Positions 18,088 to 25,801 of a stretch of DNA of 35,698 bases are shown here, in pieces. The stretch comes from Betaproteobacteria bacterium (lineage in GTDB: Bacteria > Pseudomonadota > Gammaproteobacteria > Burkholderiales > Casimicrobiaceae), in the NCBI GenBank assembly GCA_003153475.1, contig PLYT01000011.1, forward strand, positions 1-35,698, read 5' to 3'. Under the pieces are notes generated by a model that worked only from the letters and a program-made list of their open reading frames with translations, did not search any database and was not told the origin of the DNA. The translations under genes and the position numbers were made by a program. The first letter of the stretch is position 1. Every line of letters begins with the position of its first letter.

Positions 18088-18939
18088 CTACGCCGGATTG
18101 GTCGCTGAAACGATCCAGGTCGAACCGTTCAAGCTCACCTGGCCGCTCGACGCCGCGACCCCAGCCAGAGCGCGTTCGACGGCGTCGACGATGACCGGTA
18201 GGTGTTCGGCGCCCATCTCACGCACCAGGCGAGACACCGGCCCGATCTTCACGGCGAATTCGGCGGCGGAGCGCGACGTTGCGCCAAGGAAGATCACCGC
18301 ATCGAAGCGCTCCAAGTCGACATCGCCGAAGCCGGCCGTGGACAGGATGCGGCGCAGCCTTTGCTCGTCGGCGAACGCAAAGGGGCCGGGGGCTTCCGCA
18401 TCGGCCGGTGTCGGCGTGACGCCCACCGCCTCGCGCGCGGCGGACAGCGGCGCCATCGCCCACGGATTGTCACGCGGCGCTCTCCAGCAGACGAACACGC
18501 ACCGGCCCCCGGGTCGCAGCGACTCTCGCAAATGCCCGAGGGCGGCGGACGGTCGACTGAAGAACATGACGCCAAAGCGCGAGAATAGCAAGTCCATGTC
18601 TGCCGGAAGCGAGACCTCGGAAGCGTCGCCTTCGCGGAAGGCGAGATGCGCGCAATTCGCCAGCGCGCCACTCGAGCGGGCAACTTCAAGCATCGGCTGC
18701 GATACGTCAATACCGAGGACGCTGCCCGCCGCACCCACGCGTTGCGCAATTTCGATCGAGGTGTCGCCGCAGCCACAGCCGATGTCGAGTACCCGCTCCC
18801 CCGGTTGCGGCGCAGCGACCTTGAGCGCGGCGTCCCCGAACGGGGCCACGATGCGGTCGGTTTCCCGCAGCATCGCGGCCCATCGCTGGCCCAACGGACC
18901 GTTCCATTCCGCAATCTGTTCGGCGTTATCGGCCGACAT
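18088..18939 (-). CDS. Class I SAM-dependent methyltransferase
   Basis: A 283-residue methyltransferase with a UbiE/type-11-like fold. Motif I VLDIGCGCGDTS (about 50-61) binds S-adenosylmethionine, GIDVSQPMLEVAR gives the acidic residue for the ribose, and FREGDASEVSLP and FSRFGVMFFSRP follow as motifs II and III. The opening NAEQIAEWNGPLGQRWAAM is typical of a proteobacterial group of uncharacterised methyltransferases. It lies 35 bases downstream of glycogen phosphorylase on the same strand and may be co-transcribed. The substrate is unknown. Confidence 0.87.
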   Translation of the reverse strand: MSADNAEQIAEWNGPLGQRWAAMLRETDRIVAPFGDAALKVAAPQPGERVLDIGCGCGDTSIEIAQRVGAAGSVLGIDVSQPMLEVARSSGALANCAHLAFREGDASEVSLPADMDLLFSRFGVMFFSRPSAALGHLRESLRPGGRCVFVCWRAPRDNPWAMAPLSAAREAVGVTPTPADAEAPGPFAFADEQRLRRILSTAGFGDVDLERFDAVIFLGATSRSAAEFAVKIGPVSRLVREMGAEHLPVIVDAVERALAGVAASSGQVSLNGSTWIVSATNPA

Positions 18940-18974
18940 GGCTCGATCCGGGCGTCATTGACGGAGGGCAGTCC

Positions 18975-21434
18975 TCAACCAAGCCTCGGCGCGACATTCC
19001 AGATTTGGTCGGCGTATTCGCGAATGGCGCGATCGGCGGAGAACCAGCCGACACTCGCGGTATTGACGATCGCCCAGCGCCACCAGTCCGCCGGTCTGCG
19101 CCACAGGTCGTCGACCGACTGCTGGGCTGCTCGATAGGCTTCGAAATCGGCACAGACCATGAAATAGTCGCGGTGCCGAAGGCGATCGGCCAGGCCCCGG
19201 AAACGCGCGGGGTCGTCTGGCGAGAACATGCCGGATTCGAGCGCTTCGAGTGCCTTCGCGAGGTCAGGGGATGCGGCGATCGCAGCGCTTGCGTCGACGT
19301 CGACGCGCCGGCGCGCGTCGACGTCGGCGGCAACAAGCCCGAACAGGAAGAAATGCTCGGGGCCGACGCGCTCCCGAATCTCTATGTTCGCACCATCGTA
19401 CGTTCCAATCGTCAATGCACCGTTGAGTGCAAGCTTCATGTTCCCGGTTCCCGATGCCTCCATGCCTGCGGTCGAGATCTGCTCGGACAGATCCGCCGCC
19501 GGAATGATCGTCTGTGCCGCGCTCACGTTGTAATTGGGAAGAAAAATGACCTTGAGCAAGTCGCGCGCGGCCGGGTCGTCGTTGACGATGCGCGCGACGT
19601 CGTGGATGAGCTTGATGATCAACTTCGCCTCACGGTAGGCCGCCGCGGCCTTGCCCGCAAATATCTTCACCCGAGGCACCCACCCGCGCGTCGGATCGGC
19701 GCGAATGGCATCGAAATGCGCGATCGTCTCGACGATGTTGAGCAGTTGCCGCTTGTATTCATGGATGCGCTTCACCTGCACGTCGAACAGCGCGTCGGGA
19801 TCAAGACTGTAGCCGGTGCAGTCGGCGACATGCCGAGCAAGCGCCACCTTGTTTCGTCGCCGGATCGCGGCGAAACGCTGCTGCAATGCCGGGTCGGAGG
19901 CAAGCGACGCCAACGTCGCGAGGTCATCGGGATTATCGCTGACGCCGGGCCCGACGGCATCGATCGCCAGTGCGAGGAGCTCGGGATTGGTCTGATGGAG
20001 CCAGCGGCGAAACGTGATGCCGTTGGTTACATTGACAATGCGAGCGGGGTACGCCGCATGAAGATCGCGGAAGACCGTTTCTCGCATCAGCTCTGTGTGC
20101 AACGCGGACACGCCGTTGACATGATGCGAGCCAACGAAAGCGAGGTGCCCCATCCGTACGCGACGATCCTCGCCATCGGCGATCAACGAGAGCGCCGGCA
20201 GCACTTCCGTGTCGCCTGCCGCTCGTCGCGCGTCCAGGTGGAGGGCGTTGATCCGGTAAATGATCTGCATGTGTCGCGGCAGCAAGCGCTCGAGCAGCGC
20301 GACCGGCCATGATTCGAGGGCCTCCGGCAGCAAGGTGTGGTTCGTGTAGTTGAACACGCGAGTGGCGATGCCCCAGGCCGTATCCCATGGCATGCCATGG
20401 TCATCGACCAGGAGCCGCATCAATTCGGGAATCGCGATCGCCGGGTGCGTGTCGTTCAGCTGGATGGCGACGTGGTCGGGCAGGGAGGACAGCTCGCCGT
20501 GCTGTTGCCTGTGTCGCCGAAGCAGATCCTGCAGCGAGGCCGACGCGAAGAAATACTCCTGGCGCAGGCGCAGGTCCTGGCCGGCCGGCGTTTCATCGCT
20601 CGGATAGAGAACGCGTGAAATGGCCTCCAGGCGGACGCGCTCGACCATCGCGCCCACGTGATCGCCGCGGTTGAATTCATCGAGGCGCAGCGGATCGACG
20701 GCACGCGCCGACCAAAGCCGCAGTGTATTGACGTGGCCCCCGCGCCAACCGACGATCGGCGTGTCGAATGCTACCGCCGTCACTTGCTCGGCCGGTCGCC
20801 ACTCGTAGCGGACCGCTTCATCCCGGCCGACGCTTTCGGTCACCTGTCCGCCGAAGCCGATCGTGTGATTCACGGCGGCCCGCTCGAATTGCCAGGGGTT
20901 GCCGAACGTCAGCCAATCCTCCGGCAATTCGTCCTGCCAGCCGTCCCGGATCACCTGGCGGAACATTCCATGGTCGTACCGGATGCCATAGCCATGCGCG
21001 GGTATGCCGAGCGACGCCATGCTTTCCATGAAGCACGCTGCGAGTCGCCCGAGCCCGCCATTGCCGAGTGCCGCATCCGGCTCGATACGACGCAGCCGAT
21101 CCAGGTCGATGCCGAGCTCGGCCAGCGCCTCGCGCACGGCGGCCGTGATGCCCAGGTTGCTCATCGCATCGAACAGCAGGCGACCGATCAGGAATTCGAG
21201 CGAAAAGTAGTAAACGCGTTTGCGCCCGTCGCGATAGGTGCGGCGCGTTGCCTCCGCCCACCGGTCGATGATGCGGTCGCGGACCGCGTACGCGGTTGCC
21301 ATGAACCAATCGTGCTCGTTCGCATGGTCCGGGACTTGCCCTACCATGTAGTTGAGCTTGCCGAGGATCGACGCGCGCATCGCGCGCGCGTCTACGCCGT
21401 CTCCGCCAGCCTCTGCGACCTGTGGGGCAATCAC
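18975..21434 (-). CDS. glgP: Glycogen/starch phosphorylase
   Basis: Releases glucose 1-phosphate from the non-reducing ends of alpha-1,4-glucans using phosphate, with pyridoxal phosphate as cofactor. It has the family landmarks YYFSLEFLIGRLL, NGGLGRLAACFMESMA, the substrate-site stretch VAIQLNDTHPAIAIPEL, and the PLP block EASGTGNMKLALNG, whose Lys is residue 667 from the start chosen here. I chose the GTG at 21434, with AGGA 11 bases upstream; about 819 residues then fits the family (E. coli GlgP 815). An in-frame ATG at 21485 would add 17 unconserved residues and would place coding sequence over a direct repeat that looks regulatory. No glycogen synthase, branching or debranching genes are in the window. 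Confidence 0.94.
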   Translation of the reverse strand: MIAPQVAEAGGDGVDARAMRASILGKLNYMVGQVPDHANEHDWFMATAYAVRDRIIDRWAEATRRTYRDGRKRVYYFSLEFLIGRLLFDAMSNLGITAAVREALAELGIDLDRLRRIEPDAALGNGGLGRLAACFMESMASLGIPAHGYGIRYDHGMFRQVIRDGWQDELPEDWLTFGNPWQFERAAVNHTIGFGGQVTESVGRDEAVRYEWRPAEQVTAVAFDTPIVGWRGGHVNTLRLWSARAVDPLRLDEFNRGDHVGAMVERVRLEAISRVLYPSDETPAGQDLRLRQEYFFASASLQDLLRRHRQQHGELSSLPDHVAIQLNDTHPAIAIPELMRLLVDDHGMPWDTAWGIATRVFNYTNHTLLPEALESWPVALLERLLPRHMQIIYRINALHLDARRAAGDTEVLPALSLIADGEDRRVRMGHLAFVGSHHVNGVSALHTELMRETVFRDLHAAYPARIVNVTNGITFRRWLHQTNPELLALAIDAVGPGVSDNPDDLATLASLASDPALQQRFAAIRRRNKVALARHVADCTGYSLDPDALFDVQVKRIHEYKRQLLNIVETIAHFDAIRADPTRGWVPRVKIFAGKAAAAYREAKLIIKLIHDVARIVNDDPAARDLLKVIFLPNYNVSAAQTIIPAADLSEQISTAGMEASGTGNMKLALNGALTIGTYDGANIEIRERVGPEHFFLFGLVAADVDARRRVDVDASAAIAASPDLAKALEALESGMFSPDDPARFRGLADRLRHRDYFMVCADFEAYRAAQQSVDDLWRRPADWWRWAIVNTASVGWFSADRAIREYADQIWNVAPRLG

Positions 21435-21483
21435 TCGGAACCCGATCCTGCATTTGCCAGCCGAGGACCGTCCCGACCAGTGC

Positions 21484-21514
21484 ATTTCGGGAATTCTGAA
21501 GCTATTTCGGGAAT
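21484..21514. repeat. Two direct copies of ATTTCGGGAAT upstream of glgP
   Basis: The 11-base word ATTTCGGGAAT occurs at 21484-21494 and 21504-21514, exactly 20 bases apart, about two helical turns. Each copy contains the near-palindrome TTC-GG-GAA. The position, 50-80 bases upstream of the preferred glgP start, suits a tandem operator, but no regulator is known for it here. Confidence 0.4.
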
Positions 21515-21637
21515 CGCGATAGCCTCACGATTCCAGCGGGAGCGATGCGAAACCACGGCGTCCTATTTGGGATTTTTCTGTCTGCTGATCTACGAGCCTC
21601 GCCGGCGATAGCCGCAGCAGACCGGCTGCCTGCAGAA

Positions 21638-22759
21638 CTAGTCGATCGGCCAGGGCATCGCTTTCGGCACCGTGATCACTGCAGATGTGTCCGCCGCCGG
21701 TCCTCGCACGCTGGTGTCGACGACGCGCCACCACGGCTCGACGTCTTCCGCGTACGCGGGCTCGACCGGCTGCCCGAGTCGCGGCATCACGAGTCGTGCG
21801 CCCGCTTCGGACCGAGCTCCAGCAACGTCTCGGCAGGCTGGTCCCACGCATGCATCGCAAGGCTGAACGTGCCCCAGTGCACAGGGAGGAAGGGCCCCCC
21901 GCCGAGCAGCGCCAGCGCTTCGAGCGCGTTCTTCGGCCCGAGGTGAATGTCGCCCCAAGCGGGATGGAACGCGCCGACCTCGAGCATCACAAGGTCGAAC
22001 GGCCCGAGCCGTTCGCGGATGGTCTGGTATTCGGTCGTGAGACCCGTGTCGCCGCTGAAGAACACACCGTGCCGTTGCGAACGGATGATCAGCGAGGACC
22101 ACAAGCTTGCGTTGCGGTTTTTGAGTGTGCGGCCGGAAAAATGCTGCGAGGGCGCTGCGGTCACGGTGAGTCCGGTGTTCGGCACGTCGTGCGATTCCCA
22201 CCATTCCAGCTCGACGATGCGCTCGGGGCGCACGCCCCAGGCTACGAGGTGGGCGCCGACGCCGAGCGAGGTCACGAACGGGACATCGCTCCGGGCGAGC
22301 TCGCGGATCGTCGGGTAGTCGAGGTGGTCGTAGTTGATCGTGCGACACGACCACGACGTCGATCGGCGGCATCGCGCGAAGGGGAACGGGTACCGGCTGG
22401 AAACGCTTGGGACCGACGAGGCGCGACGGTGACGCGCGCGGGCCCCAAACGGGATCGGTAAGTACGCGAAGGCCGTCGATCTCGATCAGCACCGTCGAAT
22501 GGCCGAGCCAGGTGGCGCGCAGCCCGCGGTCGGCCGGCTTTGCCCAGACTTCAAGCGGGCTCATCGACGGCAGCGGCGACCGCGGTACGCGTCGTTCGCC
22601 GCCGCAAAGAAATTCGCCGAGCGTCGGCATCGCCACGTTCGGGTCGCGCAGGCCTGCGATGATCGCGTGTACGTTGCGAAACTGTTCGCCTGTCCAGAGC
22701 GGCGATGCCTTGATGCGTTCGAGTCGCTCGCCTTCCGGTTTTCTGCCGAGCGACCTCAT
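21638..22759 (-). pseudogene. MBL-fold metal-dependent hydrolase gene with two frameshifts
   Basis: The gene encodes a metallo-beta-lactamase-fold hydrolase of the UlaG/RomA-like group: GRKPEGERLERI opening, WLGHSTVLIEIDG, LTDPVWGPRASPS, then the metal-binding region. After VVVVSHD the frame breaks inside what should be the H-x-H-x-D-H zinc motif. One extra base (an A on the coding strand, near 22334) shifts the following HLDYPTIRELARSD sequence into another frame. That frame (VTSLGVGAHLVAWGV ... FFSGDTGLTTEYQTI ... FLPVHWGTFSLAMHAWDQ) runs to a stop at 21787. A second lesion, one G missing from a G-run near 21801-21803, would restore the original frame for ARLVMPRLGQPVEPAY. Apart from these two indels the protein reads intact, so this is either a young pseudogene or sequencing error. 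Confidence 0.85.
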
Positions 22760-22861
22760 GCCGAACGAAATGCGAGCAATGCGCCCAATGCAGGTTGCAT
22801 CCGGAGCGTTTCGAATCGGTCTGCGTTACCGGAAGTGTCGCTTCGGACCGCTATGGGACCG

Positions 22862-23692
22862 CTATTGGACCGCATGGACTCTCACCGGCCGATCGAAGCC
22901 CTTGAGCGAAAGTTCTCCGAGGTCCAGGAATGTCAGGCCCTTTCCGATGCACAGCTCGGCAACCGCGTTGGACACCAGGCTCTGATCCGGCTGCGCATGA
23001 GAACAAAGCCGCGCGGCAAGTTGAACCGTCGATCCAAACAAGTCCTGGTGATTCTCGACCGGCTCTCCCGCCGCCGCGCCGATTCGAACCTTGACGGCGA
23101 CCTCACGGTCGGCCTGCTCGTGCTGAGCCAGCGCAAGCTGAATCCGGGTCGCGCAGCGTACCGCTGCGACGGTTGACATGAAGCACGCCATGATCCCGTC
23201 GCCGGTGTGCTTGACCTCGCGTCCGCCCAGCACACCGAGGGCATCCCGGACGATCGTGTCATGGATCTCCAGAAAGGCCATGGCCGCGTCGTCCCCGAAG
23301 CGTTGCGTCATTGCGGTCGAGTCGACGATGTCGGTGAACAGCACGGTCCGGATTCCCGGGTCGCGTTCGGTTCCGGCGCCGGCGCCGGCGGGAACGAGAG
23401 CGGCGCCTGCGGAATTCACTTCGCATCCGCCCAGGAATCCCTCCGCGATCTCCGGCGCAACCTCGATGATCTTGGACGCGACCAGGCCGTGCGCTTCGCG
23501 ATGCACCGACGCTGCTGCTTCCGGATTCGGCGCGCTGCAAAGACAGAAAATCTTGCCGTTGCTCTCGTTGAACCAGTATTTGTGATATTCGACTCCGTAC
23601 CTGGCCTGCGTGTTGACATCGGCGATGTGCGCCTTGGCAACATCTGCGGCGGTGGCGCCGTGAACCTCATGGATGTCCATGTACATCGGCAT
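22862..23692 (-). CDS. DUF4242 (SCO4226-like) domain fused to class III nucleotide cyclase
   Basis: A 276-residue cytoplasmic protein. Residues 1-80 resemble DUF4242, the family of the Streptomyces nickel-binding protein SCO4226 (YMDIHEV, AHIADVNTQ, FCLCSAPNPEAA, VHREAHG). A Gly/Ala-rich linker (about 88-112) leads to a class III adenylate/guanylate cyclase catalytic domain (115-276). Both metal-binding Asp residues (Asp121 in FTDIVDST, Asp165 in KHTGDGIM), the adenine-type pair Lys161 and Asp217, and Arg228 are present, with the same spacing as in mycobacterial Rv1625c as I recall it. The transition-state Asn is Gln224 (GSTVQLAARL instead of V-N-x-A-A-R). The start has GGAGG five bases upstream. 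It probably makes cAMP if active, perhaps gated by metal binding in the N-terminal domain; that link is inference. Confidence 0.87.
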   Translation of the reverse strand: MPMYMDIHEVHGATAADVAKAHIADVNTQARYGVEYHKYWFNESNGKIFCLCSAPNPEAAASVHREAHGLVASKIIEVAPEIAEGFLGGCEVNSAGAALVPAGAGAGTERDPGIRTVLFTDIVDSTAMTQRFGDDAAMAFLEIHDTIVRDALGVLGGREVKHTGDGIMACFMSTVAAVRCATRIQLALAQHEQADREVAVKVRIGAAAGEPVENHQDLFGSTVQLAARLCSHAQPDQSLVSNAVAELCIGKGLTFLDLGELSLKGFDRPVRVHAVQ

Positions 23693-23749
23693 CTCAACCT
23701 CCGAAAAGCGCGAGTATACGGCCCGGACCCTGAACCGGGTGATTGCGTT

Positions 23750-24262
23750 TCAGTCCGCGGATACGCGATGGGACACCGTCATATCCGGCGATTGGCGCAG
23801 CGTTTGAAACACGACGCAATAACGCTCGGTCAGGCGGACGAGCGTATGCAACTGGTCTTCCGACGCGTCGGTGTCCAGATCGAAGTGAAGCCGGATGCGC
23901 TGAAATCCAACCGGAGCGTCCTTGACCACACCCAAAGTGCCGCGGAAGTCGAGATCGCCTTCGGCTGCGACCGCGCCGCTTCGAATAACGACCCCTATCG
24001 CCGTCGCGACGGCGTTCATCGTTACGCCGGCGCAGGCAACGAGCGCTTCAAGCAGCATGTCGCCGGAGCACGCGCTCAGTCCGTTGCCTCCGGTTGCCGG
24101 ATGCAGCCCGGCCGTAGCGAGCGCCTTGCCGGTCTGGACACTGCAAGTGACCCCTTCGCCCAGATGGCCTCGAGCCTTGAGCGTAACCAGCGCCGCTTCG
24201 GCTTGTTCCTGGTAAAGTTTCTTTAGAGGCGCTTGAATCGCTCGAAGTTCTTCGGTTTTCAT
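23750..24262 (-). CDS. OsmC-like peroxidase-family protein
   Basis: A 170-residue OsmC/Ohr-superfamily protein. These are small cytoplasmic dimers that reduce organic hydroperoxides with a Cys pair. Cys77 lies in EALVACAGVTM, at the position of the peroxidatic Cys, and a second Cys lies in LTERYCVVFQTL, at the position of the resolving Cys. An additional Cys65 occurs in GLSACSGDMLL. The N-terminal 30 residues (EELRAIQAPLKKLYQEQ) resemble the YhfA-like branch rather than classical OsmC. The gene is divergent from the SYLF protein gene. Confidence 0.88.
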   Translation of the reverse strand: MKTEELRAIQAPLKKLYQEQAEAALVTLKARGHLGEGVTCSVQTGKALATAGLHPATGGNGLSACSGDMLLEALVACAGVTMNAVATAIGVVIRSGAVAAEGDLDFRGTLGVVKDAPVGFQRIRLHFDLDTDASEDQLHTLVRLTERYCVVFQTLRQSPDMTVSHRVSAD

Positions 24263-24297
24263 CGCTCTATCTTGCGTCTCGTCGCGCTTCGAAGTTT

Positions 24298-24307
24298 GTT
24301 ATAAAAT
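24298..24307. promoter_or_regulatory. AT-rich -10-like element between OsmC and SYLF genes
   Basis: The 207-base divergent gap contains one AT-rich block. It reads TATAAAAT on the plus strand and TATAAC on the minus strand, each a good -10 match. I see no convincing -35 at the right distance on either side, so direction and use are uncertain. Confidence 0.3.
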
Positions 24308-24469
24308 CGTATGTGCGTTTCGCGGGCCGAGGTGTAAAAAGGGGCTGCGCCGCCGCAAGCTATTGATTGTACGCCAACCTCGGGGGAGCTAATCGAAACC
24401 ACCTCTCGATGGCGCGGCCCGAAACATCCGAACGACGTTCGCGGCATATTTCATCAGAAAGGGTACACC

Positions 24470-25036
24470 ATGACCAAGCGTCTTATTCCGATCCTCGCGC
24501 TGTTCTCATTAGCGCTGGCTGTTTCGCCAGCATGGGCAGACGAGTACACGAGCACGATCAGCGTCTTTAAGAACGCCGGCGAGAGCGGCAACTTTTTCCG
24601 GACAGCGTACGGGTACGCCGTCTTTCCGACCATCGGAAAGGGCGGCGTCGGTGTCGGTGGCGCGTTTGGCAAGGGCCGGGTATACGAACACGGGAAGTAC
24701 GTCGGCGACGCATCCATGACCCAGCTTACGGTCGGCTTCCAGCTCGGCGGTGAGGCCTATAGCCAGATCATCTTTTTCGAGGACCAGCACGCATTCAGGG
24801 AATTCACGGGCGGCAACTTTGCATTCGGTGCGGAAGCTTCCGCGATAGCCATTACCGCTGCGGCCGGAGCCAAGGCCAATACGACTGGCTCATCGGCCGG
24901 CGCCAGCGCGGGCAGGCACGACGCCAAGACCGTCGGCGGATACAGCAATGGCATGGCGACGTTCACCGTGGCCAGGGGCGGCTTGATGTACGAAGCGACC
25001 GTCGGCGGCCAGAAGTTCAGCTATACGCCGCGTTGA
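24470..25036 (+). CDS. Secreted SYLF-domain (YSC84-like) protein
   Basis: A 188-residue exported protein. The first 23 residues form a signal peptide (MTKRLIPILALFSLALAVSP, then AWA before the likely cut). The rest is a SYLF/YSC84 domain, a family bound to lipids in eukaryotes and found as periplasmic proteins of unknown function in bacteria. Landmarks are FFRTAYGYAVFPTIGKGGVGVGG (read in two parts, about residues 42-64), TVGFQLGGEAYSQIIFFED, and the final MYEATVGGQKFSYTPR. Conserved glycines dominate the core. AAAGGG precedes the ATG. It is a single-gene unit between a divergent and a convergent neighbour; its function is not known. Confidence 0.9.
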   Translation: MTKRLIPILALFSLALAVSPAWADEYTSTISVFKNAGESGNFFRTAYGYAVFPTIGKGGVGVGGAFGKGRVYEHGKYVGDASMTQLTVGFQLGGEAYSQIIFFEDQHAFREFTGGNFAFGAEASAIAITAAAGAKANTTGSSAGASAGRHDAKTVGGYSNGMATFTVARGGLMYEATVGGQKFSYTPR

Positions 25037-25042
25037 TCGTTC

Positions 25043-25074
25043 GATGTCCGGTCATGCCCTCCCGGGCCGACATC
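25043..25074. terminator. Imperfect nested hairpin between convergent SYLF and DUF72 genes
   Basis: An outer 6-bp stem (GATGTC / GACATC) encloses an inner 4-bp stem (GCCC / GGGC) in the 36-base gap between convergent stops, and its right arm touches the DUF72 stop codon. There is no T-run. It could act as a bidirectional terminator; the asymmetry makes this uncertain. Confidence 0.28.
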
Positions 25075-25783
25075 ACGCGGGCTCGCGCGCCTGCCACAGC
25101 TCGTTCAAGCGGCGCGCGAACCGCGTTCCCAGCGCCTCGTCTTCGTGCATGAAATAGACGTAGGTCTGCGGCAACGCGGCCTCGGCGATGCGAGCCGTCC
25201 ACGCGTCCAGCTCCTGGTCGTCGTAGTGGGTTCGTCGCAGGCGTAAGTAGCCGCAGTCCGACGTGGCGACGAACGGCGTGTCGCCTTCGTCGGTGTCGGT
25301 AACGCACAGGATGGCGCCTCGGCCGCGCAGCGTCTCGTACACTTCGTCGTCGTGCCACGACGTGCTGCGAAATTCGAACGCGGCGCGCGTGCCCGATGGC
25401 AGGAGCTGGAGAAAATCCCGTAATCGGGGAAGATCTTTTTTGAGAAAAGGCGGGAGCTGGAACAGCAGCACGCCAAGCTTGCTTCCCAATGCGCCTGCGC
25501 GACGCACGAACTCGGCCACGTGCGTTTCGGCCTCCCGCAGGCGCAGAACGTGAGTGATGCGCTTCGGCGCCTTCAGGGTAAAGGTGAAATGATCGGGCAC
25601 CTGTTCCGACCATTGCGCGAGCATCGCTTCGGCCGGCATGCGGTAGAACGTGTTGTTGATCTCGACGGTCGTGAAGCGGTCGGCGTAGTAACGCAGCATT
25701 TCGCTCGCGGGAAGCTTCTCCGGATAAAAGGGCCCCAGCCATTCCTTGTACGAATAGCCGCTCGTTCCCGCCAATAGCTTCAT
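25073..25783 (-). CDS. DUF72 (YecE-like) protein
   Basis: A 236-residue protein of the DUF72/YecE family, a TIM-barrel fold of unproven biochemical function. Typical blocks are AGTSGYSYKEWLGPFYPEKLP at the N-terminus (residues 5-25, read in two parts), YYADRFTTVEINNTFYRMP, FTFTLKAPKRITH, GVLLFQLPPFLKKD and the aromatic C-terminal region YVYFMHEDEALG. AGGAG lies about nine bases before the ATG. It starts 18 bases after the ligD stop on the same strand, so it is very likely co-transcribed with ligD. A role in DNA repair is suggested only by this linkage. Confidence 0.92.
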   Translation of the reverse strand: MKLLAGTSGYSYKEWLGPFYPEKLPASEMLRYYADRFTTVEINNTFYRMPAEAMLAQWSEQVPDHFTFTLKAPKRITHVLRLREAETHVAEFVRRAGALGSKLGVLLFQLPPFLKKDLPRLRDFLQLLPSGTRAAFEFRSTSWHDDEVYETLRGRGAILCVTDTDEGDTPFVATSDCGYLRLRRTHYDDQELDAWTARIAEAALPQTYVYFMHEDEALGTRFARRLNELWQAREPA

Positions 25784-25801
25784 CGATCTTGCTCCTGAAA
25801 T

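Noticed and set aside
20385-20400. Perfect 16-base palindrome CCATGGCATGCCATGG inside glgP
   Set aside because: It falls in the conserved coding segment DHGMPWDTAWG, so it is explained by the protein sequence; no sign of a site outside coding constraint.
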